From contig JALSQM010000036.1 of the NCBI GenBank assembly GCA_026985385.1, positions 1 to 49,133 on the forward strand: a stretch of DNA of 49,133 nucleotides, written 5' to 3'. The stretch comes from Acidilobaceae archaeon (lineage in GTDB: Archaea > Thermoproteota > Thermoprotei_A > Sulfolobales > Acidilobaceae). The translations under genes were made by a program, and so were the position numbers. Shown here in pieces: positions 34,801 through 40,152 of this stretch (positions are counted from its first letter, which is position 1; the number at the start of each line of letters is the position of its first letter). The notes below the pieces were generated by a model, which was given only the letters and a program-made list of their open reading frames with translations, was not told where the DNA came from and ran no database searches.

Positions 34801-35009
34801 ATGATCTTGTTCCACGCTGTGCCCACATGTATACTGGGGGCGCTCGTGTAGGGAGGGCCGTCGAGGAAGTAGAGCTTCTTGGCGCTTCTAGATGCCTTCT
34901 CTTTAACGAGACGGTAGACGTTCCTCTCCTCCCAGAACTCCTTAACCCACTCCTCAACCGAGAATTGATCGTAGCGCTCGTTGCTGAGGGCGTCTCTCAT
35001 TGAAGGCAT
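31815..35009 (-). CDS. ileS: Isoleucyl-tRNA synthetase
   Basis: Class I aminoacyl-tRNA synthetase charging tRNA-Ile, 1064 residues, archaeal/eukaryotic type. The HIGH-like motif is HVGT at 61-64 and the KMSKS-like loop is EMHKS at 603-607. The editing domain lies between (WTTTPWTLPANAF, THEGTGLVHSAPGHG). Zinc-type cysteine pairs occur at CWRCKTP, CERCGY and CPKCGG. The C-terminal tRNA-binding part is complete. It has a candidate promoter at 35064-35071. The ATG at 35009 follows GGTG by eight bases, with a second ATG three codons on. It leads an operon with the Cas4-like, MoxR and VWA genes. Confidence 0.97.
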   Translation of the reverse strand: MPSMRDALSNERYDQFSVEEWVKEFWEERNVYRLVKEKASRSAKKLYFLDGPPYTSAPSIHVGTAWNKIIKDVILRYYRMMGFNVWDRPGFDTHGLPIEVMIEKSLGIKEKGEITDRVGIDRFVEECKRFAERNLREQTKRFKELGVFMDWDNPYVTFKDEYIESGWWLFKKAWEKGLLDEDVYVVHWCPRCQTTLADYEVSEYRDLEDPSIYVKFPVKGRKGESLLIWTTTPWTLPANAFVMAHPDLTYVRVRVGGEVLILAKARVEEVMREAGVKEYEILEEMPGRELEGLEYLHPLEDLVDAQRILARYHRVVMAPEAVTPHEGTGLVHSAPGHGDVDFEIGKRLGVPVISLVGDDGRMLPEAGRYAGLYFRTEANEAIIRDLRERGALFHEGRVVHRYPVCWRCKTPLLLRATKQWVIRVSKIRDELIRNAETIEWVPRWAKERFMHLLRNVRDWVISRQRFWGIPLPIWVCERCGYRVVIGSLDELEKLGGRRPRELHRPWVDEVTLRCPKCGGVMRRVPDVADVWFDSGIAFYASLGYPKRRDLWERLKPVDFIVEGHDQIRGWFFSLLRSGVIGFGEAPYRRVLVHGFALDEQGREMHKSLGNYIDFDDLIKRIPRDVVRLWTTSNTVWEDLRFSWREMERMWRDFTVIWNVFTFMSMYMGLDAYDPTRHTLERYAKHLRVEDKWLLSRVNNFLRKYHKAMASLLIHEAARLLREFIINDVSRWYLRLVRRRVWTDEETPDKMAAYATLYYAIRRWLAAAAPFIPFLTEYVYQKLFREAEEGPESVHLLDIPEADITLIDERLEELMGKAREIVEAARAARMKAGLKIRRPVSRIIVATSSPLVRDAARELGELILEEVNAKSIEVLRPEALERVRVYRVEPNYREIGPLYKRDSPKVYELLRERGEEVARALMEKGRFEAEYKGVRVVLEPRHVKVVAEYPEWLSVEEGDDFIVAVDTRVTEEEILEGLAREVVRRIQFMRKEAGLSVTDYIEVWVDCDDEMGRAIGEKEDYIKSETRAIRIHRGEPPSNAYSREWEVDGRRLRIGIVKAGKSPTT

Positions 35010-35308
35010 TACACCGCACCCCGCCTCCTAGGCTGGCCGTGAGAGCCCCCGGCCTAAGACCAGGTTTTTATCGCTAGACAGCATGGAAGCGCTAAGCGGG
35101 CTCTCCGGTTGCCACGCAACTTCTGATAGTGGGGCCCAGCCGTCGAAGCAGGCGCGCCAGAGGCCGCCAGTAATAAGGCTCCCCGGGGATCCCCTAATAT
35201 GCCCGACCCGTGAGAGGCGGTATCCGCGGCGGGCTACACCCCCTTAAGGCCCGCTGGGTAGGCCGCTTCGAGGGATGAGGGCCCGACGCACTGGGGGAGG
35301 GCGTAGGG
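35010..35308. other. Intergenic region with strong stem-loops and the ileS promoter
   Basis: This 299-base gap is GC-rich. Near ileS it holds the promoter. From 35080 to 35308 there are several perfect inverted repeats: GCGG-TAT-CCGC (35217-35227), GCGGGC/GCCCGC (35229-35234 with 35249-35254) and CCCCGGGG (35181-35188). I see no tRNA T-loop, no C/D boxes and no RNase P or SRP landmark. It may be an untranslated leader of the small zinc-ribbon gene or an unidentified RNA. Confidence 0.35.
35064..35071 (-). promoter_or_regulatory. Candidate TATA box of ileS
   Basis: ATAAAAAC on the minus strand in otherwise GC-rich DNA. The predicted transcription start is near 35042, about 33 bases before the ileS ATG. 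Confidence 0.5.
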
Positions 35309-35605
35309 TTGCCTCCAAGGATTACCCTCGGGTGGGATAGATGCGACCTATGCGGGCGCCACGCGCCCACCTGGAAGTGCCGCGTTGGTGGCAAAACACT
35401 TAATATATGTCTGTTCTGCGCATACACACTATCAGCGAGCTGTGAGAGTCTAACGCTCGAGCTGCCAAGGAGGGCTCCCGGCCCCGAGAAGCCCGTGTTA
35501 GAGCCCGATGAGAGGGTTCTAGAGAAGTATAGTAAGACAGTCGTAGGCCGCGGGCGGCGGGGATCCTCAAGGCGGTATAGGGGGTCTAGGAGGTCTACTC
35601 GGTGA
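35309..35605 (+). CDS. Small zinc-ribbon protein with basic tail
   Basis: A 98-residue protein of unknown function. Residues 12-38 form a likely zinc ribbon, CDLCGR followed by CLFCAY, with spacing like the N-terminal zinc finger of archaeal MBF1, but there is no helix-turn-helix after it. The C-terminal 20 residues are Arg/Ser/Gly-rich (RGRRGSSRRYRGSRRSTR), suggesting nucleic acid or ribosome contact. The TTG at 35309 follows GGGGGAGGGCGTAGGG. Its end overlaps the convergent PCNA gene by 11 bases. It is plausible but not supported by a known neighbour. Confidence 0.6.
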   Translation: MPPRITLGWDRCDLCGRHAPTWKCRVGGKTLNICLFCAYTLSASCESLTLELPRRAPGPEKPVLEPDERVLEKYSKTVVGRGRRGSSRRYRGSRRSTR

Positions 35606-36353
35606 GCGGGGCTATGTAGATGTACATCCTCTCGCCATTAGGGAATGTGAACTCGAGCCTCATGGGGTAATCGGTTGCGTACTCCACCCTCACTATATCA
35701 GCCGCCCCCGTAGGCTTCGTGGCTGCCTCGAGGGGGGTTCTACCGTATGATGAGACGCTGGGCTCTACAACATCTACATCGAGGAGCGGGGCGTTAGGCC
35801 TCATCTCCCAGACATACTCTTTCTCCTCTCCAGAAGCCTTCACGGTTACCACCCCCTCCTCCTTGCTCTCGAACGTCGCGCTATCCCCGACCACCTTTAC
35901 GTCCTGCACTATTATCTTGAAAATACTAGCATCCAGCGAGAACCTGGTCGTGGCATCGAAGGATGGCTCCCTAATCTCGGGGGGCTCAATGTCCAGTATT
36001 GACACGGCAAAGCTCCTAACGAGCCCGGTCTTCCTATCGCGGAGCGTCACAGAGAGCGCTAGCTCGGAGGGATCCCTCTCGAATATTATCGAATCATTCC
36101 TAGTAGCCCTCCGGATGACTTTGTTGAGCTCGTCTGTTCTCACAATAAACTTGGCCTCCTCCTCGACGTTGAACTCGCCGAAACTCATACTAGGCGCCTT
36201 CAACACGGCTAGGGTCGTCTTATCGGGACTCATCTGCCATATTATCAACTGATCACCGCTAACATAGAAGGTTGCCTCATCGCTTATCTTAGCCAGCGTC
36301 TGTGTCACGTACTTGAACTTAGTAGCCGCGTCATAGACTAAGTGAAACGTCAT
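35595..36353 (-). CDS. pcn: DNA polymerase sliding clamp (PCNA)
   Basis: Ring-forming processivity clamp, 252 residues from the ATG at 36353, six bases after GGGGTG. The open frame runs on to 36575, but those 74 extra codons lie beyond the promoter and antisense to another gene. Typical PCNA features: the two-domain repeat, an interdomain connector (DIEPPEIREPSFDATTRFSL, about 118-137), and the C-terminal MRLEFTFPNGERMYIYIAPL. Crenarchaea often have three PCNA paralogues forming a heterotrimer; only one is in this window, so its position in such a ring is unknown. Confidence 0.95.
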   Translation of the reverse strand: MTFHLVYDAATKFKYVTQTLAKISDEATFYVSGDQLIIWQMSPDKTTLAVLKAPSMSFGEFNVEEEAKFIVRTDELNKVIRRATRNDSIIFERDPSELALSVTLRDRKTGLVRSFAVSILDIEPPEIREPSFDATTRFSLDASIFKIIVQDVKVVGDSATFESKEEGVVTVKASGEEKEYVWEMRPNAPLLDVDVVEPSVSSYGRTPLEAATKPTGAADIVRVEYATDYPMRLEFTFPNGERMYIYIAPLTE

Positions 36354-36388
36354 ACGGCGCACCCCTGCCCGACTCTGCTTCTTCAGCC

Positions 36389-36396
36389 ATTTAAAC
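36389..36396. promoter_or_regulatory. Shared TATA element between PCNA and the divergent small gene
   Basis: ATTTAAAC reads as a TATA box on both strands. Leftward it sets a start near 36367 for PCNA (ATG 36353). Rightward it sets one near 36418 for the gene starting at 36430. Confidence 0.5.
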
Positions 36397-36429
36397 GGGT
36401 CGAGGGGAGCCTTATATTGGGGTGGCCAC

Positions 36430-36813
36430 GTGGCTGGTAAGGTTAAGGTCGAGATTGACCTTGGGAAGTACATAAGCGTCGAGCTACCCGTCGACGATGC
36501 TGAGAGGCTGATAAGGAGGCTGTCAGAGAGGCTTGGATATGAGAGCCAAGATGCCAGCGAGGCCCTCAGGTACATAAGGAACTTCGATGCATTCTACGAA
36601 ATAGCGCGGAAGAAGTTTAAGGACTACCTAGTCCCCCCTAAGAGTATGAACGACATGATAAGGGGGACAGTGCTTGTTGACAGGGTGAAACTGATAAGGA
36701 ATGAGCAGAAGAAGGTGGTTATAACGTTCGATAGGAGGGTTCCCTTAGACGAGATAGTTGAGGCGTTAAAGGATATAGGGTACGAGGCGGAGGTTGTGAA
36801 GAGAGAGTTCTAG
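36430..36813 (+). CDS. Conserved-looking small protein of unknown function
   Basis: A 127-residue soluble protein that I do not recognise. It begins with a beta-type segment (VKVEIDLGKYISVELP), then a helical region (DDAERLIRRLSERLGYES), a basic middle (ARKKFKDYLVPPKSMNDM) and a C-terminal segment VVITFDRRVPLDEIVEALKDIG that looks like a small alpha/beta fold. Codon use matches neighbours. The GTG at 36430 has GGTG five bases ahead. Its TAG stop overlaps the stop of the convergent gene within the palindrome CTAG. Divergent pairing with PCNA hints at a replication or repair role, but nothing more. Confidence 0.75.
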   Translation: MAGKVKVEIDLGKYISVELPVDDAERLIRRLSERLGYESQDASEALRYIRNFDAFYEIARKKFKDYLVPPKSMNDMIRGTVLVDRVKLIRNEQKKVVITFDRRVPLDEIVEALKDIGYEAEVVKREF

Positions 36814-37193
36814 CGCTTCGAACTCCTCCTAGATGAACGGGAGGACTTCTTCCTGCGCGTCTGCTTTCTCTTAGCCTCAGGCACTTCAACAGCTATTGCC
36901 TCCGCGGGGGCCTTCACCTTCTCGAGGTATATCGCCTTAGCCTCTGAGGGCCTGAGCTTGCCCTCGGCTAGTGCCTCAAGTATGTCGACAGCCTCCGCAA
37001 AAGCGTCCAGAAGCTCGGGGACAACAGGATGGTAGAGGCTTACCTCCTCTTCCGCAGCCTCCTCGCCAGCGCTTGTTTCAGCGGCTTCGCCCTCCCCGGC
37101 AGGAGCCTCGGGTTTAGCCAGCTCCACACCCCCAGGCTCCGCTATGACTTCTTCCTCCTCCGCGGCTTCTTCCCTCTCCTCCTCTACTAGCAT
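36810..37193 (-). CDS. Low-complexity acidic/basic protein of unknown function
   Basis: A 127-residue protein. The first 50 residues are mostly Glu, Ala and Gly. Residues 52-95 form a probable helical domain (SLYHPVVPELLDAFAEAVDIL, then ALAEGKLRPSEAKAIYLEKV). The last 20 are Lys/Arg/Ser-rich (RKKSSRSSRRSSKR). The polar charge split resembles nucleic acid-binding accessory proteins. Reality as a gene is supported by a TATA-like element at 37235-37242 and GGTG seven bases before the ATG. I cannot assign a family. Confidence 0.6.
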   Translation of the reverse strand: MLVEEEREEAAEEEEVIAEPGGVELAKPEAPAGEGEAAETSAGEEAAEEEVSLYHPVVPELLDAFAEAVDILEALAEGKLRPSEAKAIYLEKVKAPAEAIAVEVPEAKRKQTRRKKSSRSSRRSSKR

Positions 37194-37234
37194 GTGCTCC
37201 CACCATCCTCGGGGACTCTGCCCCGCGGAAATCC

Positions 37235-37242
37235 TAATAAAC
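37235..37242 (-). promoter_or_regulatory. Candidate TATA box
   Basis: GTTTATTA on the minus strand, giving a transcription start near 37213, about 20 bases before the ATG of the gene at 36810-37193. Confidence 0.4.
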
Positions 37243-37390
37243 TAGTTGGGAGGCCCACCCCGCCCCCTGATACTCAACGCTATCTTGGAGAGTAGCTCAA
37301 GGGGCTCTCCTCTAAGCACTCATGCGCATCCATTCCCTAGAGCCGCGGGTCACGGCGGCCGTCAGGCCTAGTCCTGCGGAGGCCGGCATC

Positions 37391-38152
37391 CTAATGGGCT
37401 TTACTGAGGGCTTCGCGTATCATCTTCTTGAATCTGACGGCGTCTTCGAATGCGTAGACGTTATTGAACATTACATAGGCCCTCTGGAAGCGGGTAACCT
37501 TGGATAAAAGCATTCTTAGATCGCTGTCCGTGTATTTGTACCTGTAGTTCACCTCGCCTCTACCTCCGAGGCCGTGGAGGCGTATGTAGGCTACATCCTG
37601 CCATCCGGGGGGCTCGCGGCCGCGTAGCAAGTCGCCGGCAACGCGCAGGCCTAGAGAGCCAGCTACTTCCTCTAATAGCTTCCTACCGCTGCTCCACCAG
37701 TCCCCGCGGGGCTCCCAATATACCTCCCAGTCATCAAGGCCGGCATTCCTGAAGAATTCAGTGACGCGCCTTGCATTCTCCTGGGTTGCCTTGAAACTCG
37801 GCGGTGTTTGGAAGACGAGGATCCTCGTCTCAAGGGCTCTGGCGGCCTCTAATGTGACCTCGAGGGCCCAGAGGACCGGTCTACTCGTCTCGAAGGGTTT
37901 AAAGGACTCGGGTTCAAAGGGTAGCTTCCTCTTGAGCCTCCTCCAGAGCCTCTTATTGTACCCGTGCGTTACGAGCATCCACACTTTAACCGTGAATATG
38001 AACCCCTGGGGCGCCTCCCTCCTCCAGGAAGAGAGCTTCTCGGGGGGTGGAGGGTCGTAGAAGGTTTGCTGGACCTCAACTGCGTCAAGCTCCTCGAAGT
38101 GTCTTTTCCTAGCTTTCTGGAACCCACAGGTTCCAACGATTACCTCCTGCAA
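37391..38152 (-). CDS. DUF72 (YecE-like) protein
   Basis: A 253-residue predicted TIM-barrel protein. Family strings are the N-terminal VGTCGF, AVEVQQTFYDPP, the FTVKVW strand, VFQTPPSF, the WEPRGDWW segment, AYIRLHG and the C-terminal YVMFNNVYA. The DUF72 family has no firmly established enzyme activity. The TTG start at 38152 follows GAGGAAGGGA. It lies 39 bases after the AbrB-ACT regulator on the same strand, so it is probably in the same transcript. Confidence 0.9.
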   Translation of the reverse strand: MQEVIVGTCGFQKARKRHFEELDAVEVQQTFYDPPPPEKLSSWRREAPQGFIFTVKVWMLVTHGYNKRLWRRLKRKLPFEPESFKPFETSRPVLWALEVTLEAARALETRILVFQTPPSFKATQENARRVTEFFRNAGLDDWEVYWEPRGDWWSSGRKLLEEVAGSLGLRVAGDLLRGREPPGWQDVAYIRLHGLGGRGEVNYRYKYTDSDLRMLLSKVTRFQRAYVMFNNVYAFEDAVRFKKMIREALSKAH

Positions 38153-38191
38153 TCCCTTCCTCGCCTGGTTGTTGAGGAGGCTAGGGGGCCT

Positions 38192-38656
38192 CTAAAGGGA
38201 GACGACAGGCCCCGTGAACTCCCTCACCTTAACGTATCTCACTACCGGCACGCTCTCAAGCTTCTCCTTCACCTCGTCAGCCTTTAGTCCCGACTTTGTG
38301 GTGTCAGCTATTATAGTGCATGTCCCCGCCTTACCTCTCGCTATGGAGGCGCACCTTGACACTATTATGTCTATGTTTAGCTCCGAGAGCTTGCCCGCGA
38401 CCTGGGCGAGGGCTCCCGGCTTGTCCTCCATCTCAACGTTTATCTCTACGATGTTCTTAGTCGTAGCGGCGACTGGGGATAGGACTATCTCTCTACGGTC
38501 TATATCAGCTATTAGAACCATGTACATGCCGGGGCTTATTCCGAGGGCGTCTCGGACCGTCTGGGGTATTGTTACCCTCCCCTTCGAGTCGACCTTTACG
38601 AGGGCGGGAAGCTGGAGAGGGCTTATCTTGCCCTCCTCCTTCCTCTCTTCACTCAT
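38192..38656 (-). CDS. AbrB/SpoVT-type DNA-binding domain fused to an ACT domain
   Basis: A 154-residue probable transcription regulator. Residues about 20-60 are a swapped-hairpin AbrB domain (VKVDSKGRVTIPQTVRDALG, then ISPGMYMVLI). Residues about 70-150 are an ACT domain (INVEMEDKPGALAQVAGKL), which usually binds an amino acid or other small ligand. The ATG at 38656 is chosen over the ATG at 38686 because the TATA box at 38693-38701 would start transcription near 38671, downstream of the longer start. It may regulate its own transcript, including the DUF72 gene; the ligand is unknown. Confidence 0.88.
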   Translation of the reverse strand: MSEERKEEGKISPLQLPALVKVDSKGRVTIPQTVRDALGISPGMYMVLIADIDRREIVLSPVAATTKNIVEINVEMEDKPGALAQVAGKLSELNIDIIVSRCASIARGKAGTCTIIADTTKSGLKADEVKEKLESVPVVRYVKVREFTGPVVSL

Positions 38657-38692
38657 CCCACTAATCCCCCACATGCCTAGCTTCATAGAACC

Positions 38693-38701
38693 TATTTAAA
38701 T
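38693..38701 (-). promoter_or_regulatory. TATA box of the AbrB-ACT gene
   Basis: ATTTAAATA in an AT-rich stretch on the minus strand, about 40 bases before the chosen ATG at 38656. It makes the longer start at 38686 unlikely. Confidence 0.55.
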
Positions 38702-38760
38702 TCTTTTCTACTTCTAGACTATATGCAAACCAGCGCTCTTAAAGGCTAAAATCCTCCCAC

Positions 38761-40113
38761 TCAGGAGGATCCTGGAGGAGTTTTTCTGAAGGCTACCACG
38801 GAGCCTTCACACGAGGGGTACACGAGGGAGTAACCGGCTTCTAGTAGGTGGTACGCGTGCTCTACCGCCTCAGGCGCTGGAAGAGGGAGTAGTCTCTCTA
38901 GGCTGTGGAGGGGTACCTGACCTGACACAACCACAGCGCTGTGCGCCCCGGGCACCGATAAGGTTATCGGGGGCCTAAGCGGGTCTGGGTGTATGAGGAT
39001 CACTAGCTCCGTCTTATCAAGCAAGGAATCGGCTATCGCCGATAACGCTCGAGGCCCCTCCACGAGGTCGGAGCGATCCACTATCACTGAGGGGTACCTG
39101 GATTCCACCTCTTCCAGCATGGTGATGAGGGTTAGCGAGTACTCCCAGGGTTTCTCGGCCTCAGCCACCAAGATCGTGCGGGGAGGCACCTGGGAGGGTA
39201 CTGTAGCCGCGGGCTTAACGGCTACACGCTGGTAGCCCCGTGAGAGCCAGTAGTCCTCATCACACGCTATGCACAGCACGAGGGGGTCGCCCTTGAGGGA
39301 GGCCAGGGCCTCCCCGGCCTCTCGGGCCCTGGGTCCGTAGGCCTCCACCACGGCCCCCCTCTCCCCTAGTGGTAGCAGGGTCCCGGTTCCCCGGGCGCAG
39401 GCGAACCCCAGGGCCGACCAGCGTCCTCTGGCTCCTTCCAGCATCTGAGATATTGGGGCTCGGGTGAGTATGCCTTCAACCTCTCCCCTTAGGCCGCCGC
39501 AGAGGGGTGGCCTCCTGGGCTTGAAGATCTCGACTACAATACCAGCCAGTAGCCCCAGCCAGCCTAGGCCCGCGAGTATCCCCGCTGCTAGGCCTGCTGG
39601 GCCTTCAATAGCGATGGCCGCGGCGCCCGAGAGGAGGGTGCCCACTGCCCAGAACCAGTTACATGAGGGGCATAGGTGCGAGGCTACATAGGCGCTGGTG
39701 GCCGCTAGGGAAGCCCTCAAGGGGCTTGCTCCAAGCTTGGGATGTACCGCCTCTAGGGGGCCGCCTAGGAGTAGGGCCAGAGCCGCCACCACCGCTAGGG
39801 GGATTGCGGCGGCGAGGGAGGCTCCCTGAGGGGTTACTGGCTGGCTGAACTGCAGCACTGCGAGAGCGAGTAGGGCGGCCGTGAGCGGCGAGCGAGCCGT
39901 GTAGCCGGCCACCGATGCTACGAGGCCCACGAGCGCTGCTCCCAGAAGCGAGGTTAGCTCCACAGGCGTGCCGACGCCTAGGAGCCTCTCATAGAGGGTA
40001 GTAAGCAATGTTACAGCATATCTTCCAAGAAGGTATGCGGCGACCCCCACTAGTGCTATGATAGCGGGCCTCACGGGAGAGCAGAGTCTTAACCGCGTGT
40101 AGCGTAGCCTCAC
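38761..40113 (-). CDS. Membrane protein of unknown function with C-terminal cytosolic domain
   Basis: A 450-residue protein that I do not recognise. Residues 15-200 hold about six or seven hydrophobic Ala/Leu-rich segments, with a CPSC pair (SHLCPSCNW, about 147-150) at a membrane edge. Residues 205-450 form a soluble alpha/beta-looking domain: strands such as PLVLCIACDEDYW, RTILVAEAE, YPSVIVDRSDL and TELVILIHPDP alternate with helices. No Walker A is visible. The GTG at 40113 lies after GGAGGCGGC. It is divergent from the helicase gene with only 39 bases between, and ends 60 bases before the AbrB-ACT promoter. Confidence 0.75.
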   Translation of the reverse strand: MRLRYTRLRLCSPVRPAIIALVGVAAYLLGRYAVTLLTTLYERLLGVGTPVELTSLLGAALVGLVASVAGYTARSPLTAALLALAVLQFSQPVTPQGASLAAAIPLAVVAALALLLGGPLEAVHPKLGASPLRASLAATSAYVASHLCPSCNWFWAVGTLLSGAAAIAIEGPAGLAAGILAGLGWLGLLAGIVVEIFKPRRPPLCGGLRGEVEGILTRAPISQMLEGARGRWSALGFACARGTGTLLPLGERGAVVEAYGPRAREAGEALASLKGDPLVLCIACDEDYWLSRGYQRVAVKPAATVPSQVPPRTILVAEAEKPWEYSLTLITMLEEVESRYPSVIVDRSDLVEGPRALSAIADSLLDKTELVILIHPDPLRPPITLSVPGAHSAVVVSGQVPLHSLERLLPLPAPEAVEHAYHLLEAGYSLVYPSCEGSVVAFRKTPPGSS

Positions 40114-40152
40114 GGGGTAGCCGCCTCCCAGGCGCCGCTATACACTGGAGAG

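Noticed and set aside
35200..35300. tRNA-like fold in the gap before the zinc-ribbon gene
   Set aside because: A TTCGAGG string resembles a T-loop, but the pyrimidine at its end is wrong and no matching acceptor or anticodon arm can be drawn.
35719..36252. A 177-codon open frame antisense to PCNA
   Set aside because: PCNA is certain on the other strand; the frame has Ser/Leu/Thr-biased composition and no ribosome site.
36354..36575. N-terminal extension of PCNA by 74 codons
   Set aside because: It reads past the promoter and antisense to the 36430 gene; a ribosome site and family start fit the ATG at 36353.
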